Shown here one piece after another: positions 1 through 12,920 of a stretch of 64,000 bases of DNA. The position numbers and the translations under genes were made by a program. The DNA comes from Pezicula radicicola (taxonomy: Eukaryota > Ascomycota > Leotiomycetes > Helotiales > Dermateaceae): positions 815,295 through 879,294 of the forward strand of contig PDUO01000006.1 of NCBI GenBank assembly GCA_003008705.1. Reading direction: 5' to 3'. The notes under the pieces were generated by a model. The model saw nothing but the letters and a program-made list of their open reading frames with translations, did no database searches and was not told where the DNA came from. Numbering within the stretch: position 1 is the stretch's first letter; each line of letters begins with the position of its first letter.

Positions 1-1155
1 ATCATGGTACCGCCATACCCTTACTCTCAAGCAGCTTCGAAAAAAAGAGAGAAGAATTAAATCCCTTACTATTCCCCACCATCACCAACCCCCCAAAGAC
101 AATCCAATCCCCCATCCCTTCCCATCACCCCTATTCAAACCCATTCGAAACCAGAACCAGAACCAGAACCAAAACCAAAAAATACACTACTTTTTTTATT
201 TTCATAAAAAAAACTGTACAAGCCAAATAAGTCCTTTAACCTCCCCTCCCCTCTCAACCATGTCAGAATTACTCTTCACATAGTATTTTATATCAAATAT
301 CATCAAGGACCAGCAAAGACCAGCAAGACCTGAAAAGTTTTGAACAGAATAACCATACCATGATTGGCTCGTCAACTTAGTCTGAATATTATCAGAAGAA
401 GGAAGGACATATATAGCTCTCTGTTCTTTAGCAACCACACGTTTGTCGGGTCGACATGATAATCCATCTGGTGGGTGGGTGGATGGTTAATAAACTAAAA
501 ATAGTGAGGTTACATTCCATTTACGGGCTTCAGTTACAAAACTAGAAAAGTGTAAAGTGTAAGTGTAAAGCGACCAGCCAGCCCCTCACTCATCCGAAAT
601 ACCCGAGGAACATCACTCACCGCACCACATAAAAAGGACCGCTTCCCTCCCCCTCACTTCCAAACCTCACATCTCTCCTCTAGTTTCGACAGCAAAGATG
701 AAAAAGACCGATGGTGAATTGAACGATTTAACGAACGGATATAGTATTTCTTTCTACATCGTATAATAACGACAAAGACAACCAAACAATCAAATAGTGG
801 TATCTAACCCCATTTTCTATATATCTATTCATCTATTTATCAACCGATCCCTTTCTGATAAATCCCAATTTTTCCTGTTCTATATTGGTGTATCTCTCTA
901 CAGAGTCTATACAATGGAACAAACCACCCACTCGAGTGGTGTAAAGGTATTTATGACAGAAAAAGTTCCTAGTATTTCTTTCTTTCTTTCCTGGGGATCT
1001 ATAATACTCTACAAAGTACTGTCCCTATTCCCATTTCTATACCCGCCAAAATCGCAAAATCGCGGATTGGAGATGGAACGCAAAAGATAAAACGCCGAAC
1101 ATATATGCAATGCATTATGGATATGCAAAAACGACAACCAAGACACTCGATGTCT
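1..1155. other. Intergenic, no gene recognised
   Basis: CT-rich and AT-rich sequence downstream of the desaturase stop codon. Only short open frames without family resemblance are present. It probably contains the desaturase 3' UTR. Confidence 0.5.
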
Positions 1156-2592
1156 TTACTCGGCCAGAAGAGGCAAGTTCGCACGGAGTTGCGCCGATTG
1201 TGAGAAGCGTCTCTTAGCACCTGATGCGGACATAGCAGTCGCCATGCTGCTGGAGACGAGCTTCTCAACCGCAGGCTTCTTCTCACCGTCGGCAAGCTTT
1301 AGAGGCTGTGTCTCACCAGCACGGTTGTACAAGTTGCGGAAGAAGAAAACACCGGATCCCTCGAGACCCTCGGTTTCCTCGACGAACCTGCAGGTACGCT
1401 GGTTGCGCCAGAAAGCAGTCCAGAAGGGAGTCTTGACATCGGCCTTGTAGTGTTGGCCCATGACCTTGCGGATGTGGATGGAGGCTTCACCGGCGTGGTA
1501 GAAGGGGATTGTGGAGACGAGGTGGTGGCAGACGTGTGTGCCGATGATGTCGTGGAAGAGATGGGTGTCGATGAAACCGAGATCACGATCGATGGTTGCG
1601 GTGGCCCCACGAGCGAAGGTCCAGGTCTTGGAGTTGTAGTGGGGCATGCTTGCGTCGGTGTGTTGGAGGAAGGTGATGGCAACTATTGCTTCAGGTCAGT
1701 TCTCACGCCACCTGCAGATTTAGCAGAAAGACTTACCGATCCAGTTGTTAACCCAGAGCCATGGAACACCCCAGAGAATGCACACGTTCCAGCTACCGAA
1801 CATCTGTCCAGCAACAACCAACGCAGCAATCATAGCACCGACACCAACATCAGAGAGCATGATGAGGGGAAGCTCGTGCTTCTTGAAGAAAACACTGTCC
1901 TCGCCGAAGTAGAAATGGCTGATCTTCGCACCGGTGGCTCCATCGTACTTTTGTCCAGTCAAGTTGAAGAGCAGGTATCCAGGCCATCCGAACAGTTGGT
2001 GGATGATGCAGTGCCAGAGAGTAGAAATTGGGGAATCCTCAGCAAGCTCTGCGAACTCGATCGAAGCCTTATCCGCCGCCTTTCCGAAGTTTCGTTTCAA
2101 CCAAGAATCGCGGGAGTGAGGGACGAAAGCAGTATCTCTCTCGAGATTGCCGGTGGCCTTGTGGTGCTGGGAGTGAGACAATCTCCAGCTGTGGAAAGGA
2201 ACCAGCAGGAAGGAGTGCATAATCAGACCCATGATATAGTTCAACCTCTTGCTCTTGGAGAAAGCGCCGTGTCCGCACTCGTGTGCTAGAATCCAGATAC
2301 CCGTGAAGACGAAACCTTGGACGGTGGTGTAGGCGACCCAGGCGGCGAATCTGAGGTAGGGGGAGGGGAGGAGGTGGATGTAGTTTACGGCGAGATACAT
2401 GAGCGTGGTGCAGTAGAAAGCATCGCGCACAACGTATGCCATGCTGCGGAGCGTCGAAGGCTTGAAGCAGTGTGCTGGAATGGCATCGTATATCTCCTTC
2501 ATGGTATAATTGGGCAATTCGAAAACATTGCCGTTCAAGTCGAGATGTTTGGGCTCTTCTGCCACGGCAGATTGGGTCGATGAAGGAGCCAT
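1156..2592 (-). CDS. Delta-12 (oleate) fatty acid desaturase
   Basis: Converts oleoyl to linoleoyl chains in the ER membrane. Two exons, complement(join(1156..1688,1737..2592)), encode 462 aa; the 48-bp intron has a GTAAGT donor, and splicing restores the frame across the Trp-Ile-Gly-Ala junction. All three histidine boxes of membrane di-iron desaturases are visible: HECGH (104-108), HSQHH (140-144) and HVCHH (337-341), separated by hydrophobic segments. The stretch around the third box and the C-terminal RTCRFVE/FFFRN motifs match fungal delta-12 enzymes of the Aspergillus OdeA type as I know them, rather than omega-3 enzymes, but substrate choice cannot be proved by reading. The ATG at 2592 is chosen because the in-frame extension upstream to 2904 has a low-complexity, UTR-like composition. 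Length is normal for the family. Confidence 0.93.
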
Positions 2593-4850
2593 GATAGGCT
2601 GGCTGTCGAGCAGAGTTCTGGGTTCAATTTCCTTACAATTGAACCTGAACAGAACCTGAAAATGTAATGGGGATAAGGAAGGGGAGAGGAGCAGGGAGGA
2701 GGAGGAGGAGGAGAAGAAAGAAGGAGAGACTTGCAAATATAGGGGAGTGTGGGGGACACGACGGCCTTTAATATTTAACACTGGACTGGACAAGAACCAA
2801 GAACCTAGCAGAGCGCTGGTTCGGCCGCAGCACCATGCTGCACACGCTGCACACGCTGGAAATTTCTCAACCCTTTTTTTTTTCTGGGCCAGACAAGCGT
2901 ACACGGGCCACCCTTCCTAGGCGCAATGGACGGTCAAGCGGACGATTAGATGAAGCGGCCTCGAACATAGAATGAAACCATGAAACGGGCGTGCAGAAGA
3001 AGCCCATTGTCTTATTTTCGTATTGCATTATTTGTGTTGTTTTTCTGGAGAAGGTTCGCGACACAGCAGGATGGAGGATGGAGTATGGAGTATGGATGAT
3101 GGTCCTCGCACAGCATTAAATACAATTTCTTGGGCCTCACAGCCTTCTTTATCTTGCCTTTGAGATCAAATCTTACCTTACTCATCTCACCCGTCTTGAT
3201 TAATTGATGGCCCTGAATCTGATCTTATCTTGGTCTCTGTTTGACCAGTAGCCCGTCAGCCTTTTACCCCGGTCATGTCATGCTGACTTCCTCCTAGCTC
3301 TCGTTGTCTCTTTTCACTCTTTTCCCCCTTCTCCCCCTTCTCCTTTGACAGCCTCGTCGTGTACCGATATGTGAACCTCGTCCTTGCCCTCGAGCCGCCC
3401 CATACGTGTCCCCATAATTCTCAAAAACTGTTGAACGGGGCTCTCCCTTTCTCTTCCCGAATGTGGCCCCCCCGTGCCCTCGACCCCCTGCTACCCTGTA
3501 TCTTTCGACCCTGAATCACATGTGAAATGCTAGCGTAGTCGTACGAAGATCTGTCTCTCCCACGTACCGTACCCACGTAAAATAATATCACTCAAAAGTC
3601 TCAAATCTTTCGCCTCTCACCGCCCGTGCAGCCCCATGTTCATGCAGGGTCTTTTCTAGAAGCGCTCTAGCCTATCTCTGGTACCTCTCGCTGACTCGGA
3701 CGCTCTTGGGATTGGTTGGAGATGAAGAGATAAGGTTTTGTGTAGGGTTGAGTTAAATATAATCCCGACCCGAGTCGGTGTCAAACCGAGGAAAAATCAG
3801 ACAGCAAAGGCGAACGGGAAAAATCCAGACCAGGACTGCAAGTGATAAGGAGGAGTTCATGCTGCCTCGAACTTTAAAGACGAGGTTACTCTACCCTTTT
3901 GCTACTCGTCGTACCATAATATGGTATGCTATGTATTCACGAGCTACGAGAACGAGAAGAACAATGCGATCGGCTATCATAGCTTATTGATAAGCTATAT
4001 TTCTTATTGGTTACTACCTCACCACCTTTTCTGCGATCCATTCTTATTGCATGTGTTTCTAAGACAAAATTGCTGGTAACCTACCAGTAGGAGCCTCGCA
4101 ATTTGTACCTTCTGGTGTCTAATAGCTTGCCTAGACTTTTAGAGTTGGCGGTGTTGCATACATGAATCAACACAACAGTACTACTGCACTCTACTGATTA
4201 CCGACCTCCCGACTCTCACCGTCTAGTGGCTATCAAGTGATGCAATGGCTCATGCCATTTCTCACATGGTACGCAGTATATTGTCATATCTTATGCCTGT
4301 CATTATTGCAGGTTCGGCACGATCCTTTAGCTACCTCGGTATGAAGTAGGGACGGATCGAATGAATGGGAGGCTGTGGTGGCGGCTATTTGCGAATTGCG
4401 AATCTATCATGTGATAATGAAAATGAAGAGCTTAGGGTCCCTCCTTTTAATGAATAATAAAAGAGCGAGTTGCTCTTAAATAGTGGTTGCTCTTAATAAT
4501 GAGGGTGGTCTGACTTTTACCTGGTTGATTCTCATCAAAAAGGGCAGGCAATCAAATTCGACTCCAAAATTCAGACTGAAGCGAGAGGATCAAGTACTAA
4601 GTTCTTAAATCTCAGCGGTGAGTAGTCAAGGTTGGAAGTACAATTAGAGACACAATTGAAGGAGGAAGGGAGAACAAAAGAAATAAGGTAACATAAGTAG
4701 ACCTACGAAGATGTACAGGTATGTAAAGAAAAGGGCTTGCTAACAATGTAAATTTCATTTGTTTCTCATGTACTCCGAATTTGTCCAATTCGCTTCCCCT
4801 ATTTTACACCGCAACCCAATATCCTGTCGTTCTGTTCTGCCGTCATAACC
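2593..4850. other. Intergenic: desaturase promoter region and lectin 3' flank
   Basis: About 2.2 kb with no supportable gene. The first 600 bp contain GA/CT-rich tracts (about 2660-2740) and a TATTTAA-like AT element near 2770 that could serve the desaturase promoter. Pyrimidine-rich stretches at about 3200-3500 are also seen. The small open frames look random. Confidence 0.5.
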
Positions 4851-6296
4851 CTACAAATACTTCTTGGGCCCATTTGCCTTGCGCCTCTTGTACAGTAGGA
4901 AGGCAAGGATCAGTAAGCCCTGGCTCGCCAGGACCACAATGGTATACGCAACGATGCTCGGTGCGCTTGCCACTACGTTCGCCATGAGATTCTCATGATG
5001 ATCACCTACTACGCTCTTCACTCCCGCCACATGCTTGTCAAGAGAGCTATGTAGATCACTCTTGGTCTGCTTCAGATCGTACGTTATGTGGTCCAGCTTC
5101 TTCTCCATCGCCTTTAGGCCATCCAATTTCTCAAGGGAGGAAGAGAGAAGTGTTATTTGCGCTGAGAGTTGACTGTTCTTTTCCCTTGCTTCGTTTTGGT
5201 ACGAAACAATCTCGCGATTTAGCGCACCAATATGCTTCATCATTGCTTGTAGCCGGTTATGCAAGTCTGCAAACTGGGCGTCGTTGGACTTGATAGAGGA
5301 CGCGGGCACTTCTGGAGGGTCGCTAAACGAGGGAATATCTCCTACTTTGTTTTGTTGATTTTGTTGGTTTTGTTGATTTTGTGGCGGCGGTTGGGATCGC
5401 ACATTTTGGCTCCCTGGTATGGTGTCCTGCAAGATTTGTTGGCTACCTACTTGCTCTGTCTCGTGTACATCTGGTGTGTGTGATTCGGTGGTGACAACAA
5501 ATTTGAAGATTTCAAAGGAATCGGGATTCTCGGTCGAGGCCGCAGATATCCCAAACTGATAACCTAGAGGAAGCTTGACTTTATGGGAGTCGAAGCATAC
5601 TCTTCCATCAACCTCAACGCGGAAAGTATCCGAGTGATGCCTGATCGAGATCCGGGAAGGTCTTCCAAGGTTACGGTAGGAGTATTCACAGTGTCCAAAA
5701 GCAAGAGAATCCACGCTATGGTGATCTTTATACGTTGTACTACCGTCATTAAGAAACCCTCTGATAAATCCACCCTAAGATCATTAGTTATGTTCGCCAA
5801 AGGGGAGAGAGAACATACTGATCCTGAGTATTGGTCAATAACAAGTGCTAATCCATCGAATTTCCCTGCTGTATATATGCTCGATGTGCCAATCGCCGAC
5901 TGCCCATCCTTGGTATACCATATCTGAAGATTTCCCCCTCCTCGTTCTGGGCCCGTAGTTCGAAAATCTATGTCTGCAGTCCACTCTGAATTTTGAAGTG
6001 GTTTCTCCGCCCATATCGCTCCTCTTTGGTTCCCTGGTGCAGGTGGGGTAAGGATTAACTTGTTCGATAGGATCTCTGGTGGGTTTGGATTGCCAGTGAT
6101 ATGGAAATTTGGTATTGCGCGCAGGTTTGGGGATATCCTATAAATATTAGAGCTTTGTCAACAAATGGTTGGCATTCTGTACTCACTTTCCTCCAACGTG
6201 GCCAAAACTCAGGTCACTGGCAAGATATGAGGCTTGGGCGACTGCTAGCAAGGCTGCCGCCGCAAAGCTGGATAGCTGGCTCTTGCAGAAAACCAT
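4851..6296 (-). CDS. L-type lectin-domain ER-Golgi cargo receptor (Emp46/Emp47, ERGIC-53-like)
   Basis: A type I membrane cargo receptor for glycoproteins leaving the ER. Three exons, complement(join(4851..5774,5819..6137,6187..6296)), encode 450 aa. The N-terminal signal peptide (about 1-22, ending AVAQA) is followed by the lectin domain (about 25-250), with WAEKPL, IDFRTTG, GLALVIDQYSG and GFLNDG landmarks. Next come an Asn/Gln-rich linker with NQQ repeats, a coiled-coil stretch (about 320-410), one transmembrane helix near the C-terminus and a basic tail ending KKYL. KKxx at the very end is the classical dilysine ER-retrieval signal. Both introns are short (49 and 44 bp) and keep frame. 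The start codon is the only ATG giving a signal peptide. It is divergent from ALG8, so two N-glycoprotein secretory genes share a promoter region. Whether it is Emp46 or Emp47 cannot be decided here. Confidence 0.9.
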
Positions 6297-7072
6297 TGTA
6301 GCAAATTAACTTGCGATAAAGCTTCAGAAGAAGATTCTAGAGCTTTGGTAAGCTTCAAAGGGACTGCCAGAGTCGTGGTTGGAGCTTTGCGCAAAGAGCC
6401 AGGGTGTCTCTATTTCGCGTCACGACGAGGGCTGAGGACAAGTGTCTGCACAATGTCCTTCAAGCCTCTAAACACCACAATGGCAGTGATTAAATAGAGA
6501 ATTGGTTTGCCTAACCTGGTGATAGATGGACCTATCTCTACAATGTGAGTATGGTTAATAATATGAGTTACGGCGATTTTTGAAGGGACAAAGGCAGCAT
6601 CCATAGTTACAGCCTCGACGGTTGCGGTCTGATTGTAGCTCCAAAATGTCACGATGACCCCTGTTGAAGCATCACCCCCAAAGAGGCAAGGCGTTCATGT
6701 ATCGGCCATTTGTTCTGCAGACCCCGAGGAATGGCCATGATATGTGTACTTCGTAGTTCACTGGTACTCTGACTGGGTAGGTAACTTTCTTGCTTGAATT
6801 AAGTACATAACTTACTTATTTTGAACCATTGACTTGTGTAACTCATCTATAGACTTACTGGACTAGCTCAGGTTGATTGAGCAACCTATTTAGAGTCCAG
6901 CCAACCTTGAGGTAGCTCACCATACAACTCGGAGTCGAATATCAATCGTAGTACCGTACACGTATCAAGAGCCCGGAGACTCGCGCGTAGGAACGCTATT
7001 GCAGTTGTCAAGAGATGCGCCTCACATAAAAAATAAAGCCATTGTCCACTCCGTGCCACTTGAGATGTCTCA
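6297..7072. promoter_or_regulatory. Shared divergent intergenic region (lectin / ALG8)
   Basis: A 776-bp gap between two divergently transcribed secretory-pathway genes. Open frames here (for example 6410-6652 on minus) show no family resemblance. I infer a bidirectional promoter from position only; no specific site was recognised. Confidence 0.45.
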
Positions 7073-8724
7073 ATGGCTGAATTGTATCCTTCCATAGCGC
7101 AATGCGCAGTTGTAGCCACCGCTTTCAAAGTGCTACTGTTCCCAGCATAGTAAGTCAATTGGAAACACATCACCCAGAGCAAGGCTAATAAAAGAACAGC
7201 AAATCAACCGACTTTGAAGTTCATAGGAACTGGCTCGCAATTACAAACAGTCTACCAGTCCAAGAATGGTACTACGAGAAGACTTCAGAATGGACCCTCG
7301 ATTATCCTCCCTTCTTCGCGGCCTTCGAATGGATCCTGTCGCAGTTTGCGAAGCTGGTTGATCCAGAGATGCTGAGGGTCTACAATTTGGAACATGATAG
7401 TTGGCAGACGGTATATTTCCAGCGGAGTACTGTAATTCTTACAGAGCTTGTGCTGGTATATGCGCTTCATCTGTGAGTTAACTCTAGTGTGAGGATGCCA
7501 TTCGTGTGCTAATTTACATGTAGCTTCGTCGAATCTACCCCTCCAGCTTTCAAGCGACCCTCACAAGCTGCAGCCCTCTCAGTTCTACTTTCCCCAGGGC
7601 TTCTCATCATTGACCACATCCACTTCCAATACAATGGATTCATGTATGGTCTTCTTATACTTTCTCTGGTGTTGGCAAGAAATAAGTCTACCACCCTCGC
7701 AAGCGGGTTACTATTTGCAGCTCTCCTCTGCTTCAAGCATATATATCTCTACCTTGCTCCAGCGTATTTCGTATTTCTTCTTCGAAGTTATTGTCTGGGC
7801 CCAAAGTCAATCTTCCACATCAAGTTCGGAAATGCTATCAAACTAGGTACTGGCATCATCGCTATATTCGGGGCTGCTTTTGGACCTTTTGCATACTGGG
7901 GTCAGATTCCTCAGCTACTAAGTCGTCTATTCCCCTTCTCAAGGGGGTTATGCCATGCATACTGGGCACCCAATGTTTGGGCAATGTATTCGTTTACAGA
8001 TAGGATACTAATCTATGGTATGTGAGCTCTGGTGTAGTGTGGACTTTTGTTAATTGTGGTAGTTGCCCCTCGACTTGGACTAGCCGTCAATCAAGAAGCC
8101 GTGAACAGCGTCACTCGCGGTCTTGTCGGTGACACCTCTTTTGCTGTTCTACCAGAAATCACGGCTAGAACCGCCTTTGTGCTGACCGTACTTTTTCAAA
8201 TCATCCCCTTGATCAAGCTCTTCCTCGATCCAACCTGGGAAACCTTCATCGGAGCCACTACCCTCTGCGGCTACGCATCTTTCCTCTTTGGTTGGCACGT
8301 CCATGAAAAAGCAATCCTACTCGTCATTATTCCATTCTCTCTAATTGCTCTCCGCGACCGCCGATACTTAGGGACCTTCCGGCCCTTAGCAGTAGCCGGC
8401 CACGTCTCACTCTTCCCTCTTCTATTCACGGCATCCGAATTCCCCATCAAAACAATCTACACCATATTCTGGCTTGTGCTTTTCCTCTTGGCCTTCGATC
8501 GTCTAGCACCAGCAAGCACCCGTCCACGAATCTTCCTATTAGATCGTTTCGCGCTACTCTACATTGCAGTCAGCATCCCATTGATTGTTTACTGTAGCGT
8601 ATTGCATGGCTTGCTGTTTGGAGACAAGTGGGAATTCTTGCCACTGATGTTCATGAGTTCTTATGCTGCGGTCGGAGTAGTTGGTAGTTGGGTCGGATTT
8701 CTAGTTGTGTATTTTACATCTTAG
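7073..8724 (+). CDS. ALG8: Dolichyl-P-Glc:Glc1Man9GlcNAc2-PP-dolichol alpha-1,3-glucosyltransferase (ALG8)
   Basis: Adds the second glucose to the lipid-linked oligosaccharide in the ER lumen during N-glycan precursor assembly. Four exons, join(7073..7149,7200..7472,7524..8017,8063..8724), encode 501 aa, normal for the family. Recognisable ALG6/ALG8-family blocks are [19 protein letters not shown] followed by the [10 protein letters not shown] region, and [10 protein letters not shown]. Further blocks are [16 protein letters not shown] and [10 protein letters not shown]. The protein is strongly hydrophobic with many predicted membrane spans. The start is the ATG immediately before the Glu-Leu-Tyr-Pro block; all three intron junctions (46-51 bp introns) restore conserved residues. 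I call ALG8 rather than ALG6 on overall resemblance from memory; an alignment would settle it. It is convergent with the Sgf73 gene. Confidence 0.93.
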
Positions 8725-9224
8725 AAATTGCATGGCTGATATAGTAGCTATATACAAGAAACTTTATACAGTGTTATTCTCAAATTCACTTTGCTATACT
8801 TTCTATAGTAGACTTACAAAACAGCGTTAAACCCAGACAACAACTACACAAGACCTTGGTAATTTATATTCAAAACACTAACGCTGCATACAAAAAGGGT
8901 ATAATGCACCGCACACCACCTGTCCCAATTTGATCTTGCAAACAAAGCAAATACACCGACCCAGCGTTAACCTGACTGAAATACCATCCTCCCATAACAT
9001 AACTTTCGTACTGCCTTCGATCAAGCAAAGATATTCCTTGACTCCATTCCATCCGGCCAAAAACCTTGCCTAAAAATAATGGTGCCTCCCGAAGTGATAA
9101 CCGTACGTAGACCCAGAATATCCGTAATGAAATCCCCAACCCTTGTACACAGGCTCCGTGATGCTCGAGTAGAGTATACAAAACGCCGATAGAAAACCCA
9201 AACTAAGTAGGTACCCAAAGCCAA
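8725..9224. terminator. Convergent 3' region between ALG8 and SGF73
   Basis: A 500-bp tail-to-tail gap. It holds only AT-rich 3' UTR-like sequence; the open frames here are not supported as genes. Confidence 0.4.
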
Positions 9225-10738
9225 TTACGGTCTGTTAGTCGCGGAACCACTACTCTTCCTACTTGGTGGCTGTTGCATATTAAATGTCGAATGACTTGGT
9301 CTTCTCTGAGCCATCCCACCCATCTGTATATCAACCTCACCATCAGCATCCTCGCCACCCTCCATTAACCCCGGATGACCAGGCGGCAACTTCTGTGCTC
9401 CATACCCCACAACCTTACAAATATTAACAGTAAACCCATTCGTAGCATTATGTAACTGTTCATACAACCTCGCCTTCTGATATTGTCTCTCAATCGGAAT
9501 CGGATTCAGAGGCTGTACAACAGGTTGCGGATTCCAATTTCGGAGTCCGGCCATTACGGAGTTCATTTCTTCGTCGGAATCTACAGGGCCATTTTCTTCG
9601 TCGGATGCTTCGAGGGGTGCGTTAGCGTCGATGGCGGCTTTTTGTTGTTTGGCTTGATTTTTCTTTTGGTAGGCTGCGAGCAGCATGTCGTAGGGGAGGG
9701 AACGTCCTGGTACTGCGCGTTTGGCGCCCATAGAATGTGATTTGCAGGTTAGAGAGCGGGCGCAGGGAACGCCGTCTTTTAGGACTCCGCATTGGCGTTC
9801 TACATCCACAGGACCTGGTGAAGTGTTAGTGATAGACACTTTATGCCTTAAGCAACATTTCGTTAAAGCCCAAAGTGGATGAAGACCGTGGGGTTTTCGA
9901 GAAGCTATCGGGGACGGAGGTTGTATCTGGAAGAGTCTGATATACCTTTTGGTTTTGGTGCTTTCGGCTTGGGCTCCTCTTTCTTCTTCTTTTGCTTAGG
10001 ACCTTTTTCTGGATCACCATCTGCTTTCCTCTTTTTACCTCCCTTACCCTCCACATTCTTACCAGCACTCTTTTTCGCTGTCTTGATTCCGCCCTTCTTC
10101 TCTGGACTACCATCTGCATCATCATCACTATCATCTTCCATCTTTGTATCTCCCTCCTCGTCTCTCCTCTTCGCTTCTTCTGCTTCCTTAGCTAGTTTAT
10201 CTCTCGCTTCCTTCTGCTCTTTTTTGCGCTGAGCCTTATCTGCTTTTGCTTTCAAGCACGCGACAACATGTGCTTTAGCTGTGGTCTTGAGGAATGACTT
10301 CTTGCAGTGCTTGCACTTCTGTAGATCGGGGCTATCCTCGAGTGGTCTCCCAGTCGCAAAGGTTTCGCGTGCTGTATCATCCAACTGATTTACGACTGGA
10401 CCAGGGGAATCAGCTGGATTTGTAGAAGGTGTATCTGTGCCTTTGACTTTCTTGTCGTCTACCAGCGCGAAGTTGGGTCAGCCGTGCGTTTAGAAGTGAG
10501 GAAAGAGCAGCTTACCATCAACGACACTACCATCACGCCAGTTACCTGGCTGAACATGCTTGGGAGGAGGCTTCTTGAGTTTGATCGTGCCGTTAGGTTT
10601 CTTCTTTCCTGATTCTTTCTTGGGAGCGACTCTGATGGTGTCATCGTCTGAGCCTGCGAAGCTCGGTCAGTTTTGTAGACATTGCTAATTTGCGCAAAGT
10701 TAACATATACCTTTACTGCTTCCTCCGGTTATAGCCAT
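9225..10738 (-). CDS. SGF73: SAGA complex subunit Sgf73 (SCA7-domain, ataxin-7-like)
   Basis: Links the histone H2B deubiquitinase module to the SAGA coactivator. Four exons, complement(join(9225..9814,9945+1..10458,10516..10653,10711..10738)), i.e. third exon 9946-10458, encode 422 aa. The first exon gives only nine codons and a split Gly. An N-terminal zinc-binding motif CKHCKKSF...H...C lies in the middle of exon 3, followed by a long Lys/Glu/Asp-rich acidic-basic region. Exon 4 opens with the SCA7 signature: VDVERQCGV, then [19 protein letters not shown]. The tail is Gln/Pro/Ser-rich. The last intron is long for this window (130 bp) and its skipping would break the SCA7 domain. Domain order matches ataxin-7/Sgf73 proteins, so confidence is high. 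Confidence 0.93.
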
Positions 10739-11049
10739 GGCGACAGCGAGTTTTCGAAAGCGAGAGTCGTTGAGATATCGCGATCTCAACTCTGGATGAT
10801 ATGGCGTTGTGATGGTGGTCGAGGCAAGGCTGTAGCTTTCGGGTCGGCCAAAAGAATCTCCGTTGTTTTTCCGGTGGGGGATGGAGAATGTGGAGTAGCT
10901 TTTGCCTTTTATCAATTATGAATTTTATTTGGACTCATCTAAAGGCTAGTAAAAGCGTCACATTTTTCTTTATTCCATTCAAAGAAACCTACTTTTATGG
11001 CTGAGGTGCTATAAAATGGTCCAAGTAGCACAAAAGTTGTTCTCGCTAT
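10739..11049. other. SGF73 upstream region
   Basis: About 310 bp of AT-rich upstream sequence. No gene seen; probable promoter by position. Confidence 0.35.
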
Positions 11050-11431
11050 TCCGTTATATACGCGAGAATGAGAGCCAGATCTGCCACCATGTTGTTGTTC
11101 CTCTGCCTGATATACAGCCCCTGTCCAGAAACCGTATATCAGTCCATAAACCTCCTCAATTCTCTTCTGGGTGTCTAACTTCCTTGTTTAGCTAATCAAT
11201 TATCCAACCAAATCTTTTAATTAATTCCAGCTTTTCTTCGTTGCTTAAGGTTCCCTTATTTCCCCAAGATCCATCTTCTCAATCTCATCTTTTGAGAAAC
11301 ACTTCAGAAAGTTCCACCCAACTATAAACTCCAATCTGGAACTGGGTACTCCCATGAAAGGTCTTAGCTACGCGGATTTCTGATGTGCCGACTGAGTATT
11401 GATATTCAGTAGTCTCTGTAGATGATGCCAT
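11050..11431 (-). pseudogene. Possible decayed ORF (unrecognised family)
   Basis: An ATG at 11431 opens 48 codons ending at 11285 (MASSTETTEYQY..., ...VYSWVELSEVF). Beyond that stop the same frame continues for about 75 more codons with protein-like composition (TLSNEEKLELIKRF, LNKEVRHPEEN, LWTDIRFLDRG), interrupted by four stops. I do not recognise the family. The persistence of protein-like sequence in one frame across stops suggests a dead gene, but it could be chance. Confidence 0.3.
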
Positions 11432-12920
11432 TTTTGGGATGATTGAAGTGAGTGGATATTAGACCCATAGAATGTGAATGATGTAGGTGAATCTTCGCTT
11501 TGTATGGAGTTTTGTCCTTTTAAATGAACCGTTACAGCGTGCTTTTAGCCTGCTGAAGGCACTTCTTCTATATGTAGCAACTAACAGACTCCATGAATTC
11601 TTTTACCAGAGATCAAAGGATCTTCCTACCAGTTGACAAGCAGAGAAATGTTATAGATTCAAGCTATACGCAGAGTTGTACTACATGAAGCTATTATTCT
11701 TTATCATATTAAGTTTTGTCAGTAAGGTTGATAGAAGATTTAGGTACCCTGACCTATCTAGATTACGGCGAACATAACCGTTAGTTGTTATTAGTATATC
11801 TATTAGCAACTTGTTATAGTAATTATTTAATGGATTTAGTATAAATAGTATAGTGTTAGATGTAAACTTAGGGTAAGTCTATGCAGGTACTACAAATTAG
11901 TTGAGTAAGTTGGTCTAGAAAAGTAAACTACGTGTAGGTAAGCTCTTGCTGTGTTGCATCTATCTCTCAGACTTGTCTTTTCCTGTTCTTGTTTCTACAA
12001 CTTATGTTGAACATAAAAGAAAGAGATAACAACCCGATCATGAGAAGGAATTCTTCAAGAGAGCTTCTAGTGACTTAAGGCACAAGTGTGCAAGTGGTTT
12101 TGCACATCATGGTCTAAAAAACAAGAGAGTTGCTCAGCTTATTTTAAGAGGTAGTGAAGAGAAAGCTCTTGAAATTTCGACTAAAAAGTTCTGTTTTTAT
12201 TAGCACCACGAAATTGAGTGACACCACGAAAACTGACGACAACAAAAGTGGTTTATAGGTAATCTTTATAATTTAATCTTCTATCAACTGTTTCCTCTGT
12301 TACTGGGTACATATGCAGTAAAAGACGTCTAACAGTTTTATTGTGCCTTGCTTCGTAGTGAATTTTGGGTTGTATGAATCCTTGTTGTATCTCGCTTCCT
12401 TGGTATACAAACGCTGCCTCTTGCTTTTAAGTGTAGGTTCTGTTTGTGTTAAAGAAGCGGATGTTATATCTCTTCAAAGCTTGGAGTTCTCAATTTGCTT
12501 AACAGTTCAAAGAAAAGACTCACTTAGCTATTATGTACTGTAAGTCTTAATAAAGACTTCTGGCACTATCTTCTGAGTAGGCATTTATTTTACCTAGTTG
12601 CTAAGTTTCTACTTTTACTTTGCAGGTTAGACATGATGTGTCTACTCTAGGTCGGAGTAAAGGTGTTCTGTGATTCCTGCATCACTCTTCTTGGAGTTCG
12701 CATCACTCGAGAAGGGTTGGTGCCTTCCTAGAATAACCCCCTCCCCCGGATATTCTGCAAATCTCTGATTCCTTGATCAGCTTAATGGGGTTCGGTTTCC
12801 TAGGCTTCGAAGTTTATACATCCGAAGAAGAGTCTGAATGGACCATATCTTTGCAAAACCATCACTCCAATGATCCATCCAATACTCACGGAGCCAGCCA
12901 TTATCCTAAAAATCAGTCTA
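11432..12920. other. Intergenic, AT-rich, no gene recognised
   Basis: About 1.5 kb with many stops in all frames. The only sizeable open frame (12343-12543, plus) has no recognisable features. Confidence 0.5.

Noticed and set aside
1450..2289. 279-codon plus-strand frame
   Set aside because: It is antisense to the desaturase, with no family likeness; the desaturase histidine boxes lie on the other strand.
6410..6652. 80-codon minus-strand frame between lectin and ALG8
   Set aside because: No motif; position fits a divergent promoter.
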